From Paenibacillus mesophilus (lineage in GTDB: Bacteria; Bacillota; Bacilli; Paenibacillales; NBRC-103111), in the NCBI RefSeq assembly GCF_005938385.1, contig NZ_VCRA01000002.1:248001-312000 (forward strand): a DNA stretch of 64,000 bases. Reading direction: 5' to 3'. Of the stretch, positions 35,746 through 44,345 are shown piece by piece (the stretch's first letter is position 1; each line of letters begins with the position of its first letter). Both the position numbers and the translations under genes were made by a program. Under the pieces are notes generated by a model. That model saw nothing but the letters and a program-made list of their open reading frames with translations. It did no database searches and was not told the DNA's origin.

Positions 35746-36615
35746 ATGGCTACATTAAAGGATTTCAGAAATAATGTAAAGCCGAACTGGTGCCCGGGCT
35801 GCGGCGACTTCGCCGTACAAGCTGCTATCCAAAGAGCAGCCGCCAACGTCGGTTTGGAGCCTGAAAACTTGGCTATCGTTTCCGGTATCGGCTGTTCCGG
35901 CCGTATCTCCGGTTATATTAACTGCTATGGCTTCCACGGCATTCACGGCCGTTCGCTGCCGATTGCCCAAGGATTGAAAATGGCTAACCGCGAGCTTACC
36001 GTAGTCGCATCCGGCGGCGACGGGGACGGATTCGCCATCGGTCTCGGCCATACGATGCATGCGATCCGCCGCAACATCGACATGTCTTATATCGTGATGG
36101 ACAACCAAATTTACGGGCTGACGAAAGGGCAAAACTCCCCGCGCAGCGCGAAAGGGTTCATCAACGCGAAATATACGCCGCAAGGATCGATCGAGACCGA
36201 GCTGGCTCCGCTCGAAATGGCACTGGCTGCCGGCGCTACGTTCGTAGCCCAATCGTTCTCGAGCAACCTGAAGCAATTGACGATGGTTATCGAAGAAGGC
36301 ATGAAGCATCAAGGCTTCTCGTTCATCAACATTTTCAGCCCGTGCGTAACGTTCAATAAGACGAATACGTACGAGTGGTTCAAGGAAAACATCGTCGATC
36401 TCGACGAGTTCCCGGACTACAACCCGAGCGACCGGGTTATGGCGATGACGAAAATTATGGAAACGAACGGTATGCTGACCGGGATCATCTACCAAAACAA
36501 AGAAAAGCAAAGCTACGAGCAGCTCGTTCCGGGCTTCAAGCCGGAAGCGCTGGCGAAGCAAAATCTCAAAATTACCGAAGCCGAATTCGAGAAGCTTGTA
36601 GCCGAATTCAGATAA
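35746..36615 (+). CDS. korB: 2-oxoacid:ferredoxin oxidoreductase, beta subunit
   Basis: Thiamine-diphosphate subunit of the KorAB enzyme, 289 residues. It opens with PNWCPGCGDFAVQAA, whose cysteines bind the iron-sulphur cluster together with a later one in GIGCSGRI. The TPP/Mg site follows as SGGDGDGFAIGLGH near residue 90 and DNQIYGLTKGQNSPRS near 118. It starts one base after korA, so the two are made together. A terminator closes the unit. Confidence 0.94.
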   Translation: MATLKDFRNNVKPNWCPGCGDFAVQAAIQRAAANVGLEPENLAIVSGIGCSGRISGYINCYGFHGIHGRSLPIAQGLKMANRELTVVASGGDGDGFAIGLGHTMHAIRRNIDMSYIVMDNQIYGLTKGQNSPRSAKGFINAKYTPQGSIETELAPLEMALAAGATFVAQSFSSNLKQLTMVIEEGMKHQGFSFINIFSPCVTFNKTNTYEWFKENIVDLDEFPDYNPSDRVMAMTKIMETNGMLTGIIYQNKEKQSYEQLVPGFKPEALAKQNLKITEAEFEKLVAEFR

Positions 36616-36631
36616 TCGGTATTGGAAAGAA

Positions 36632-36661
36632 GGCGTGCGATGAGAATCGCATGCCTTTTTT
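36632..36661 (+). terminator. Intrinsic terminator after korB
   Basis: A ten-bp stem (GGCGTGCGAT with ATCGCATGCC, one G-T pair) closed by GAGA and followed by six T bases. Confidence 0.92.
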
Positions 36662-36715
36662 GTCTGCAGGAAATCCCTGGGATACAAACTTTACAAAAGC
36701 AAAACAAAATGTGCA

Positions 36716-36743
36716 TTGTAATTTAACAAAAATCGTATACAAT
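36716..36743 (+). promoter_or_regulatory. Candidate promoter of the lipoprotein hydrolase gene
   Basis: TTGTAA at 36716-36721 and TACAAT at 36738-36743 with a 16-base spacer, in an AT-rich stretch about 95 bases before the start codon. Confidence 0.5.
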
Positions 36744-36838
36744 ACAGATGTAACTTAATAAAACAAATTGATTTATTAACGGTGGGAGGTCATACCGCTA
36801 AACGATCAGGACATGAGAGATAGTAAGGAGGCGATTCC

Positions 36839-37876
36839 ATGGCGAATCCCGGGAAGCGGCGAGCTGCCGCCGGTCTCATACTCCTCCTGCTCGTACTGGC
36901 TTTGTTCACTGCTTGCTCCAACGGCAACCAAAGTGCGGCAAACAGCGAGGCGAAGCCGGCACAGGGGAGTGGGACGGCTGCAATGGCCCCGGCTGCAAAA
37001 GAGAAGGCGTCGGGCGCCGAACAAATTTTTGACGGAAAGCGCTTCAACGATGTACTGCGCATCCGCTATCTGGATCTGACTGGAAAGGAGGTTATGGGAG
37101 ACAGCATCCTGATTCAGACGCCTGACGGAAAGTCGATGCTCATAGACGGCGGTCTTCCCGGAGCAGGCGGACAAGTGGCCGCTTATGCCAAGAAGCTCGG
37201 TCTCGAGAGAATCGACATCGCATTGAATACACACCCGCATACCGATCATATCGGAGGATTCGCGGCTATTGCCAACTTGCTGCACATTGGCGAGTTTTAT
37301 ATGGAAAATTTGCCTTATCCCGGTTCTCAGTCGTATGAGAAAACGGTTGCCGCCATCAAGGGCAAACAAATTCCGATCAAGTACTTGGAAAGAGGAGATA
37401 CGATCCAGCTTGGCTCAGAAGTTCGAATCGATGTGCTTAATCCTCTGGCGGGATCGTTGCCCCGTGATGTCGATCCGGCCGATCTGCCCGAAGTGAATTC
37501 CCATTCTCTCGTGCTGCAGCTGCATTACAAAGGGCAATCGTTTCTTTTCAACGGAGACATCTATAAGCATAGAGAGCAAGAACTGATTCGTACGATGGGG
37601 GAACGTCTGAGTTCAACCGCGATGCATGTACCCCATCACGGAAGCACGACCTCGTCCAGCTTCGCCTTTATTCAGGCGGTGAAGCCGCAGGCGGCCATTA
37701 TCAGCAACAATCATTTCAAAAATTGGGATTTGCTCCGGCTGTACGATGCGCAGAAGACAAAAGTATATATTACGGAGAAGCACGGCAATATTATGGTGAC
37801 GCTTGACGGGAAGCAGATGAAGGTAATAACGGAGAAAGAGTGGCTGGACCGTCCGGAATTTCTTAAAAACCAGTGA
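36839..37876 (+). CDS. Lipoprotein of the metallo-beta-lactamase fold (ComEC/Rec2 C-terminal-like)
   Basis: A 345-residue exported lipoprotein. The signal peptide ends in a lipobox (LFTAC), so the mature protein is anchored by Cys 23 or so, followed by an Ala/Ser/Lys-rich linker to about residue 60. The hydrolase domain has the metal motif THPHTDHIGGFAA near residue 127, then FNGDIYKHREQEL near 237 and VPHHGSTTSSSF near 262. This arrangement is that of the stand-alone relatives of the ComEC hydrolase domain, which may act on nucleic acid or wall phosphates outside the cell. Ribosome site AAGGAGG precedes ATG 36839. Confidence 0.87.
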   Translation: MANPGKRRAAAGLILLLLVLALFTACSNGNQSAANSEAKPAQGSGTAAMAPAAKEKASGAEQIFDGKRFNDVLRIRYLDLTGKEVMGDSILIQTPDGKSMLIDGGLPGAGGQVAAYAKKLGLERIDIALNTHPHTDHIGGFAAIANLLHIGEFYMENLPYPGSQSYEKTVAAIKGKQIPIKYLERGDTIQLGSEVRIDVLNPLAGSLPRDVDPADLPEVNSHSLVLQLHYKGQSFLFNGDIYKHREQELIRTMGERLSSTAMHVPHHGSTTSSSFAFIQAVKPQAAIISNNHFKNWDLLRLYDAQKTKVYITEKHGNIMVTLDGKQMKVITEKEWLDRPEFLKNQ

Positions 37877-37951
37877 GGAAGGATTACGTGAACATTAATA
37901 CGTAATCGCTCCCAAGGAACGATTACGTGAACATTAATACATAATCGTTCC
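37877..37951. repeat. Two tandem 39-bp palindromic units directly after a stop codon
   Basis: Unit 1: arms 37877-37889 and 37900-37912, loop 37890-37899 (GAACATTAAT). Unit 2: arms 37916-37928 and 37939-37951 with the same loop sequence. The arms are 13 nt (unit 2: GGAACGATTACGT and ACATAATCGTTCC, one mismatch), the spacer is 3 nt (CAA), and a part of a third unit (GGAAC) follows. The array starts at the base after the TGA of the hydrolase gene and is flanked by a seven-base direct repeat, ACCAGTG, at 37869-37875 and 37958-37964. Confidence 0.92.
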
Positions 37952-37984
37952 TAAGGAACCAGTGCCTCCCAATGTTTCTTTCCT

Positions 37985-38001
37985 AATCAAATCATTTGAT
38001 T
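37985..38001. promoter_or_regulatory. Palindromic operator candidate abutting the -10 of the ROK regulator gene
   Basis: AATCAAATCATTTGATT is a perfect 17-base palindrome around a central C. The -10 TATAAT follows at 38002-38007, 31 bases before the start of the ROK repressor gene, so the operator would occupy the promoter spacer. Autoregulation by the ROK protein is inference. Confidence 0.6.
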
Positions 38002-38037
38002 TATAATGAAAGAAGCTGAATAATACCGGAGGACACT

Positions 38038-39195
38038 ATGCAGGCAAATAAACCGACAAGCAATAAATTATTGAAATCGATCAACCAGCAAAAAGTGCTT
38101 CGTTTGATTTATACGGACGGGCCGATCTCCCGGGTGGAGCTTGCGGAGAAAACCGGGCTGACGCAGCAGACGATTACGAACATTGTGAACCGGCTGCTGC
38201 AGGACGATATCGTCCTGGAAATGACGCCGACGGCAAGCAGCGGCGGGCGTAAGCCGGTACCGCTCGTCATCGATGGAAGCAGCATGTATGCGATCGGAGT
38301 CGAGGTTGCGGTCGAATATGTGCGCGGCTCCTTGATGGATTTTCAGAATAAGCGGATCTATGAAGTAACGAAGCGGAAGAACGGGAACGAAGGCTATCCG
38401 TTAAGATACATTATCGGAGCGGTCGACGAGCTGCTGCAGCATGTCCCCGACAGAAGCCGGTTGAAAGGAATCGGCTGCAGCATTCAAGGTCTTGTCGATT
38501 CGAGACAAGGGACTGTGATCTATTCCCCGGGACTCGGGTTTCGCAATTATCCGCTCAGAGACCGGCTGGAGGAAGCGTACGGTTTGCCGGTATTGCTGGA
38601 AAATGACGTTAATTTGCTGGCTCTCGTGGAAAATTTAAAGGGAACGCTCGCCGCTTCGCAAAACAATATTACGATTAAGCTCGACTACGGTATCGGCGGC
38701 GCTATCGTTGCCAACAACCAGCTCTGTGCAGGCGCCAACCACGTGGCGGGCGAGTTCGGCCACTACAAGGTGGAGACCGGAGAGCAAGCGCTTAAGTGCC
38801 ATTGCGGCGCGAAAGGATGCCTGACGACGATCGCTTCGATCAGCGGTTTGCGGCGTTCGAGCTGGACACTGGAAAATCTGCGGGCCGGCGTATCGGAACA
38901 AGAACCCGAAGCGAAGGCTAAGTTCAAGCAAATCGTCGATGCGATAGGGATCGCACTCGGTAATGTCATTACATTTCTGAATCCGGAGCATGTACTGTTA
39001 ACCGGAGCTCTAGTGGATGAGCTGAAGGAATTGCTGGTCCCCGAATTGAAAGAAAGGATCCGAAGCAACGTTCCGGAAACATGCAGAGGAGTCGAACTCG
39101 TATGTCTCCCGGCGACGCCTAATGAATCCATTTCAGCAGCCGGGTTAGTTATAAACGAATTTTTCGATGTACCGCTGGAACAGCTGTCTCTCTGA
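38038..39195 (+). CDS. ROK-family transcriptional regulator (NagC/XylR type)
   Basis: A 385-residue regulator: N-terminal winged helix-turn-helix (NQQKVLRLIYTDGPISRVEL; GLTQQTITNIVNRLLQDD), then the ROK domain from about residue 80 with IGCSIQGLVDSRQG. The zinc motif CHCGAKGCLT is intact near residue 260, in contrast to the ROK protein at 28187-29389. Such proteins usually repress sugar catabolism genes and respond to a sugar or sugar phosphate. No sugar transporter is adjacent; the following genes are a truncated DUF218 frame and an HAD phosphatase. Confidence 0.9.
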   Translation: MQANKPTSNKLLKSINQQKVLRLIYTDGPISRVELAEKTGLTQQTITNIVNRLLQDDIVLEMTPTASSGGRKPVPLVIDGSSMYAIGVEVAVEYVRGSLMDFQNKRIYEVTKRKNGNEGYPLRYIIGAVDELLQHVPDRSRLKGIGCSIQGLVDSRQGTVIYSPGLGFRNYPLRDRLEEAYGLPVLLENDVNLLALVENLKGTLAASQNNITIKLDYGIGGAIVANNQLCAGANHVAGEFGHYKVETGEQALKCHCGAKGCLTTIASISGLRRSSWTLENLRAGVSEQEPEAKAKFKQIVDAIGIALGNVITFLNPEHVLLTGALVDELKELLVPELKERIRSNVPETCRGVELVCLPATPNESISAAGLVINEFFDVPLEQLSL

Positions 39196-39211
39196 ACACG
39201 GTGAGGACGTT

Positions 39212-39583
39212 ATGGTGAGCCGCGGTATTCGCGAAGAGCGGCTCTTATTGGAGCAAAAGTCGCGAAACACGGTGCACAACATCGTCAATTGCAAAATATT
39301 GATGAATGAACACGGCATGGAAACTTGCTTGCTTGTCTCCAATTCCTTTCATATCCGGCGAATGAAGTACATTATGAGTGATCTGGGCATATCGGCTTCA
39401 TTTTATGCGATCCGCGATTTCATGCAGCTTGTCAGGCAGTGGCGTATTACGTTTCAAGAAATTCGCGCATTCCGCCTGACGCTGCCTTGGCTTGCGAAGG
39501 CTCGGCAGCTGGCCCCGGGCGAAATGATGGGAGCGGCGGCCAAGGCGGGCGGCGGCCATTACGAAAGGAGTGCAAAAGCATGA
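39212..39583 (+). pseudogene. DUF218 (YdcF/SanA-like) gene lacking its N-terminal half
   Basis: About 123 codons that match the C-terminal half of DUF218 proteins: the KSRNTVHNIVNCKILM block aligns to the usual SxNTxEN helix and LLVSNSFHIRRMKYIMSDLG to the LVTSxxHMxRA strand and helix. The usual N-terminal part with the membrane helices and the VVLG motif is missing; the frame before 39212 runs into the end of the ROK gene (open from 39167). ATG 39212 follows GTGAGG. It overlaps the HAD gene by four bases, so it may still be translated. A deletion remnant is the simplest reading. Confidence 0.65.
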
Positions 39584-40341
39584 CGGCTTATCGATTGCTC
39601 GCTCTGGATATGGACGGCACTTTATTAACCGACAACAAACAAATTACGGAAGAGGCGCGTCATTGGATTCGGTTGGCGGAGGAAGCGGGAGTCAAAGTCA
39701 TTTTCGCCACCGGCCGCGGCATGCAGACAGCGGGATCGTTCTGGAACGAGCTCGGCTTGCAATCCCCGATGGTGCTGCTGAACGGGGCGGAAATATGGGA
39801 AGGGCCCGGCCGGCTTCACGAAAGAGTGTACATAAGCAGAGACGATATCCGCAGACTTCACCGGTTGGCGGTGGAGGCGGGAGCGTCCTTCTGGGGTTAC
39901 AGCGTCGAAAGCATGACGAACGGCCGCCATTGGAACGAGGAGATGTTCGACCGGGATTGGATGAAATTCGGCATACGCCATGACGACCTTGCCGTAATCG
40001 GCGGGCTGCGCGATGAAGTTCGGAGCTGGGGATGTCTGGAAATAACCCGGTCCGCAGACATCAACATGGAAATATCGCCATTAGGCATCAGCAAGCTATC
40101 GGGTGTCAAAAAAGTGTGCGCTCTGCTCGGGATCACGATGGACGAAGTTATGGCTGTCGGCGATCATCATAATGACATCAAGCTGATTCGTTCGGCCGGC
40201 CTCGGCATCGCGATGGGCAATGCGGACGAAGCGGTTAAGCTTGCCGCCCGCGGGGTGACGGATACGAACGAGCGGAACGGAGTGGCCAAAGCGATACAGA
40301 AATATTTGTTTCAACTGGATCCGGAGAAGCACGCCGGATAA
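39580..40341 (+). CDS. HAD-family (Cof-type) sugar phosphatase
   Basis: A 253-residue HAD IIB phosphatase. Motif 1 is LLALDMDGTLLTD at residue 8, motif 2 FATGRGMQTAG near 40, and motif 4 the GDHHNDIKLIRSAG near 190. The cap domain is the alpha/beta type of the Cof group. Substrates of such enzymes are sugar phosphates or FMN-like compounds; none is implied here. ATG 39580 overlaps the DUF218 stop (ATGA) and has AAAGGAGTG ahead. The longer open frame from 39439 is not used. Confidence 0.9.
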   Translation: MTAYRLLALDMDGTLLTDNKQITEEARHWIRLAEEAGVKVIFATGRGMQTAGSFWNELGLQSPMVLLNGAEIWEGPGRLHERVYISRDDIRRLHRLAVEAGASFWGYSVESMTNGRHWNEEMFDRDWMKFGIRHDDLAVIGGLRDEVRSWGCLEITRSADINMEISPLGISKLSGVKKVCALLGITMDEVMAVGDHHNDIKLIRSAGLGIAMGNADEAVKLAARGVTDTNERNGVAKAIQKYLFQLDPEKHAG

Positions 40342-40361
40342 CCGGTTTCAAGCGGTACATC

Positions 40362-40402
40362 GTTCGATTCCAAGCGGAAGTCTGCGGAATCGAACTTTTT
40401 TT
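40362..40402 (+). terminator. Intrinsic terminator after the HAD phosphatase gene
   Basis: A perfect ten-bp stem (GTTCGATTCC with GGAATCGAAC) with a 14-base loop, followed by seven T bases. Confidence 0.88.
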
Positions 40403-40475
40403 GTTTGTAGGTTATAATTGGAGTAGAGTCAAACTGAACATACATACACCGAGCAATCGGAAAGGGAGCGAGACC

Positions 40476-41051
40476 ATGAACAACAAATCCGTACCGGTCG
40501 GCGTATCCGCGCGCCACATCCATCTAACCGAAGAGCACATCGCCGTTCTGTTCGGCCCGAGCTATCCATTGAACGTATTGAAGCCGCTCTCGCAGCCCGG
40601 TCAATTCGCAGCCGCAGAGACGGTAGCGGTAATCGGGCCGAAAGGCAAATTCGATAAAGTACGTATTTTGGGTCCGGCCCGGAAAGCGTCGCAGCTTGAA
40701 ATATCGAAAACCGATTCGTTTCAGCTGGGCGTCCATCCGCCGGTAAGAGAATCGGGCAATATCAACGATACGCCGGGGATTACGGTCAAAGGCCCAGCGG
40801 GAGAAGTCGTGCTGGAGCGGGGCGTCATCATCGCGGCCCGGCATATCCACTTTCATACGAAGGAAGCGGCCGAATGGGGAATTACGGATAAACAGCTCCT
40901 TCGCGTACGTGTGGAAGGCGAGCGGCCGCTCGTCTTCGAGAACGTGATCGCCCGCGTGTCCGACCAGTTCGCGCTGGACATGCATATCGATACGGACGAG
41001 GCGAATGCGGCTGGCATCGCAACCGGCGACACCGCCGTCATTTTGGACTAG
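40476..41051 (+). CDS. pduL: Phosphate propanoyltransferase (PduL family)
   Basis: Transfers an acyl group between coenzyme A and phosphate, an alternative to Pta. The 191-residue protein has the two zinc-site motifs of the family, [11 protein letters not shown] near residue 11 and [12 protein letters not shown] near 123, with the domain duplication typical of PduL. No microcompartment genes are near and there is no N-terminal encapsulation helix, so a free cytoplasmic role with acetyl- or propionyl-CoA is likely. The frame upstream to 40401 is not used; ATG 40476 has GGGAGCG ahead. Confidence 0.92.
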   Translation: MNNKSVPVGVSARHIHLTEEHIAVLFGPSYPLNVLKPLSQPGQFAAAETVAVIGPKGKFDKVRILGPARKASQLEISKTDSFQLGVHPPVRESGNINDTPGITVKGPAGEVVLERGVIIAARHIHFHTKEAAEWGITDKQLLRVRVEGERPLVFENVIARVSDQFALDMHIDTDEANAAGIATGDTAVILD

Positions 41052-41137
41052 CAGTTGAATCGGCTCCATCGGTGTCGGAATTTTGTCCGTTTCGGGAGCA
41101 ATTCCATCATTTTGATGCAGCCGACGATTCATTTTTT

Positions 41138-41167
41138 TTGTCAGGCGGGGAGGTTCGATGCTATAAT
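41138..41167 (+). promoter_or_regulatory. Sigma-A promoter for miaB-ricA
   Basis: TTGTCA at 41138-41143 and a perfect TATAAT at 41162-41167, 18 bases apart. The -10 lies upstream of ATG 41204 but downstream of the frame's first ATG, which supports the later start for miaB. Confidence 0.72.
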
Positions 41168-41203
41168 GAAGAAATGACCGAACGCGGAAAGGAAGTGCAG
41201 CGA

Positions 41204-42709
41204 ATGAAAAAAGAATTGCCTATTATGGATGAGAAGCAGGCGAAGTCCGACAAGGACTTTTCGATATATTTCCAACCGCCTTCCTTGAAGGATGCGAAAA
41301 AACGCGGCAAAGAGGACATTGCCGTCCACTACGAATCGGCCATACCGGATGAGATGAAGACAATCGGCCTAGGGAAGCGGTACTTCATCCGCACTTACGG
41401 CTGCCAAATGAACGAGCACGATACCGAAGTGATGATGGGCATGCTGGAGCTGATGGGCTTCGAGTCGACGGAAGACAAGCTGGACGCCGACATCATTTTG
41501 CTTAATACTTGCGCCATTCGGGAGAACGCCGAGGACAAAGTGTTCGGCGAGCTCGGGCATCTGAAGACGCTGAAGCAGGAGAAGCCGGGTCTCATTCTCG
41601 GCGTCTGCGGCTGCATGTCTCAGGAGGAGTCCGTAGTCAACCGGATCATGCAGAAGCATGCGTTCGTCGATATTATTTTCGGAACGCACAACATTCACCG
41701 TCTTCCGATGCTGCTGAAGGAAGCGTATTACAGCAAAGAGATGGTCGTCGAGGTGTGGTCCAAGGAAGGCGACATCATCGAGAATTTGCCCAAAAAGCGC
41801 GAAGGCATGAAAGCATGGGTCAACATCATGTACGGATGCGACAAGTTTTGCACGTACTGCATCGTGCCGTATACGCGCGGGAAAGAACGAAGCCGGCGTC
41901 CGCAGGACGTGCTGGCGGAAATTCGCGATCTGGCCCGTCAAGGCTTCAAGGAAATTACGCTGCTCGGCCAAAACGTGAACGCCTACGGCAAAGATTTTAC
42001 CGATCTTACTTATACGTTCGGAGATTTGATGGACGACGTGCGCAAGATCGACATCCCGCGCATCCGGTTTACGACGTCCCATCCGCGGGATTTTGACGAT
42101 CATCTGATCGAAGTGTTGGCCAAACGGGGCAATTTGGTGGAGCATATCCATTTGCCGGTTCAATCGGGCAGCACGGAAGTGTTGAAGCGGATGAGCCGGA
42201 AATATTCGCGCGAGCATTATTTGGAGCTTGTGAACAAAATCCGGCATGCGATTCCTGACGTCATGCTTACGACCGACATCATCGTCGGATTCCCGGGGGA
42301 GACGGAGGAGCAGTTCCAGGAAACGTTGTCGCTCGTCCGCGAAGTCCGCTACGACTCGGCCTATACGTTCAGCTATTCGCCGCGTGACGGCACACCTGCA
42401 GCCTCCATGGACGATAACGTGCCGGAAGAGGTCAAGAAAGACCGTTTGAAGCGGTTGAACGATCTGATGACGCAGATCGGCCGGGAGCAAAATGAGCTGC
42501 TGCGCGGTCAGACGGTCGAAGTTCTCGTCGAGGGCGAGAGCAAGACGAACCCCGACGTGCTGTCCGGAAGGACGAGAACGAACAAGCTGGTGTTGTTCCA
42601 AGGACCGAAGGAACTGGCCGGCCAGTTTGTCCACGTAACGATTACGGAGCCGCAGACATGGGTGCTTAAAGGCCAGCTCGTAACTTCCCAGCCGGCCAAA
42701 GTGGTATAA
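41204..42709 (+). CDS. miaB: tRNA-2-methylthio-N6-dimethylallyladenosine synthase MiaB
   Basis: Radical-SAM enzyme that adds a methylthio group to i6A37 of tRNAs reading U-starting codons. The 501-residue protein has the first cluster cysteines in [23 protein letters not shown] and CGCMSQEES, the radical-SAM motif CDKFCTYC near residue 222, and a C-terminal TRAM domain. An N-terminal extension of about 65 residues precedes the catalytic part, as in Bacillus. ATG 41204 follows GGAAG and lies after the mapped -10; the frame is open to 41072. ricA, whose partner complex supports MiaB in B. subtilis, follows by 40 bases. Confidence 0.95.
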   Translation: MKKELPIMDEKQAKSDKDFSIYFQPPSLKDAKKRGKEDIAVHYESAIPDEMKTIGLGKRYFIRTYGCQMNEHDTEVMMGMLELMGFESTEDKLDADIILLNTCAIRENAEDKVFGELGHLKTLKQEKPGLILGVCGCMSQEESVVNRIMQKHAFVDIIFGTHNIHRLPMLLKEAYYSKEMVVEVWSKEGDIIENLPKKREGMKAWVNIMYGCDKFCTYCIVPYTRGKERSRRPQDVLAEIRDLARQGFKEITLLGQNVNAYGKDFTDLTYTFGDLMDDVRKIDIPRIRFTTSHPRDFDDHLIEVLAKRGNLVEHIHLPVQSGSTEVLKRMSRKYSREHYLELVNKIRHAIPDVMLTTDIIVGFPGETEEQFQETLSLVREVRYDSAYTFSYSPRDGTPAASMDDNVPEEVKKDRLKRLNDLMTQIGREQNELLRGQTVEVLVEGESKTNPDVLSGRTRTNKLVLFQGPKELAGQFVHVTITEPQTWVLKGQLVTSQPAKVV

Positions 42710-42749
42710 GGGTACGAAGCAAAGAGACGAATCGCGTAGGAGTGAATCA

Positions 42750-43238
42750 ATGATGGCAGGCCAACACGGATCGCATGCCCACGATCATGAGCATGGACAC
42801 GATTGCGATACGCATCGCAACATGGAGAAATTTACGGCGACGGAACTGATCGTCCGGGCCGACATTATGGATAAAGCGAAAGAGCTCGCAGCGTTAATAT
42901 CTACGTCCGACGAAGTGCGGTTTTATCAAAAAGCCGAGAAGCAAGTGCAGGGCAACGGCGAGATCCAGGACTTGATCAAGCTGATTAAAAAGCGGCAAAA
43001 AGAAGCCGTTGCGTTCGAGAAGTTTCAAAACGAGAAAATGATAACGAAGATCAACGGCGAAATCGAAGAGCTGCAGGACAAGCTCGACGGTTATCCGATC
43101 GTAACCCAATTCAAGCAAGCCCAGGAAGATATCAACTACTTGCTGCAGCTGGTGATCGGCGTCATCCGCGATACCGTATCGGATAAAATCCAGGTGGAAG
43201 ATGCCGCTGTTGAAGCCGAAAGCAATTGCAGCGACTGA
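42750..43238 (+). CDS. ricA: RicA (YmcA)-like regulator with a histidine-rich N-terminus
   Basis: A 162-residue member of the YlbF/YmcA family. In B. subtilis RicA forms the RicA-RicF-RicT complex that helps RNase Y processing, MiaB function and sporulation. The family core is helical (about 35-150: ELAALISTSDEVRFYQKAEK, GNGEIQDLIKLIKKRQKEAV). Before it lies a segment of about 23 residues with HGSHAHDHEHGHDCDTH that the B. subtilis protein (143 residues) does not have as I recall; together with cysteines here and at the C-terminus it could bind a metal. The gene follows miaB as in Bacillus. Confidence 0.88.
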   Translation: MMAGQHGSHAHDHEHGHDCDTHRNMEKFTATELIVRADIMDKAKELAALISTSDEVRFYQKAEKQVQGNGEIQDLIKLIKKRQKEAVAFEKFQNEKMITKINGEIEELQDKLDGYPIVTQFKQAQEDINYLLQLVIGVIRDTVSDKIQVEDAAVEAESNCSD

Positions 43239-43281
43239 CAAGCGGATAAAATACGGAGTGACCTGAACGGATAGGAAGGTG

Positions 43282-43328
43282 TACAATGTTTTACGATGGC
43301 GATCGTCGTAGGACATTGTATTTTTTTT
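43282..43328 (+). terminator. Strong intrinsic terminator after ricA
   Basis: A 15-bp stem (43282-43296 with 43306-43320, two G-U pairs) with a nine-base loop is followed by eight T bases. Confidence 0.92.
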
Positions 43329-43333
43329 ATATT

Positions 43334-43391
43334 GGGGGCTCCCCCAAAAGTAATTCGAATAAGCGGCGTAGCATAACGTCACTTCTGGGGG
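43334..43391. repeat. 58-bp hairpin repeat, copy 2
   Basis: Begins GGGGGCTCCCCCAAAAGT and ends ACTTCTGGGGG; the arms pair over 11 bp with one mismatch. It is co-linear with copy 1 at 26672-26729 (48 of 58 bases equal). It starts six bases after the T tract of the ricA terminator and lies where the Bacillus gene order ends. Confidence 0.9.
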
Positions 43392-43426
43392 ATTTTGGGG
43401 AATTATTGGCGAAGGGGCGTCCGGGT

Positions 43427-44314
43427 ATGATATGGTTTGTTATTAACCGCGGTTCCGGAAACGGCAGAGGCCAGGCGATCTGGCGGCAAGTGGAGCAATC
43501 GCTGCGTGATCGGGGTGTAGTGTACGGCTGCAAATATACCGAACGTCAAGGCCATGCAAGGGAGCTGGCGCTTGAGCTTGCCGGGCAGCCGGATACGGCG
43601 GCGGTAGTAGCCGTAGGAGGAGACGGTACGGTGCACGAGGTAGCAGGCGGTCTGGCGGGCACTTCCGTTCCTCTCGGTTGTATCCCGGCAGGTTCGGGTA
43701 ACGACTATGCTCGCAGCGTATCGATTCCGCAAGGTTGGGAAGCCGCGCTGGAACGGGTGCTGGAGCTGAAGAGCAGCCCGATCGATGCGGGACTGCTAGG
43801 CGGCAAAGTGTTCGCCATTTCGTGCGGAATCGGCTTCGACGGGGAAGTCGCCAAAATGACGAACCGGTCGTGGTATAAGCGGTGGCTGAACCGACTCGGA
43901 GCCGGCAGCTTGTCCTATGTCGTGTCCGTCCTTCGGCTGCTCGTGACGTACCGGCCGTGTGACGTCCATTTGACAGTCGACGGGTTGGAGCGGTCTTACA
44001 AGAAAGTATGGCTGATCGCCGTCGCCAATATGCCCTACTACGGAGGCGGAATGAAAATTTGTCCGAATGCCCGGCATGACGACGGAATTTTGCACATGTG
44101 CGTGGTGGAAAATATAGGGCGCTTCGATTTCCTCCGATTTTTTCCTCGGGTGTTTCAGGGAACCCATGTCGAGCATCCGGCAGTCCATATGCTGTCGGGA
44201 AGCAAGATCCGGATAGAAGGATCGGCACCGATGACGATACACACCGACGGCGAATATGGCGGGGAAACCCCGACGGACATTGTCGTGCATCGAAACCGGC
44301 TGCACGTATTGTAA
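43427..44314 (+). CDS. Diacylglycerol/lipid kinase family protein (YegS-like)
   Basis: A 295-residue lipid kinase of the DagK/YegS/sphingosine-kinase family. It has INRGSGNGRG at residue 6, the nucleotide-site motif VVAVGGDGTVHEVAGGL near 62, and PAGSGNDYARSV near 90. Members phosphorylate diacylglycerol or related lipids at the membrane surface. ATG 43427 starts the family alignment; the open frame upstream runs through the 58-bp repeat and is rejected. A weak ribosome site (GAAGGGG) lies 16 bases ahead, somewhat far. The tyrosine phosphatase gene follows after 31 bases. Confidence 0.9.
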   Translation: MIWFVINRGSGNGRGQAIWRQVEQSLRDRGVVYGCKYTERQGHARELALELAGQPDTAAVVAVGGDGTVHEVAGGLAGTSVPLGCIPAGSGNDYARSVSIPQGWEAALERVLELKSSPIDAGLLGGKVFAISCGIGFDGEVAKMTNRSWYKRWLNRLGAGSLSYVVSVLRLLVTYRPCDVHLTVDGLERSYKKVWLIAVANMPYYGGGMKICPNARHDDGILHMCVVENIGRFDFLRFFPRVFQGTHVEHPAVHMLSGSKIRIEGSAPMTIHTDGEYGGETPTDIVVHRNRLHVL

Positions 44315-44345
44315 ATAAAAATCGTAAATAGAGCGAGGTTGAACG

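Noticed and set aside
36813..37079. An 88-codon frame overlapping the lipoprotein hydrolase start
   Set aside because: Different frame inside a gene with a clear lipobox and metal motif; no own ribosome site.
39439..39579. N-terminal extension of the HAD phosphatase
   Set aside because: It overlaps the DUF218 remnant in another frame; the HAD motif begins a few residues after ATG 39580 with a good ribosome site.
43286..43426. N-terminal extension of the lipid kinase
   Set aside because: This part of the open frame runs through the ricA terminator and the 58-bp repeat; the family alignment starts at 43427.
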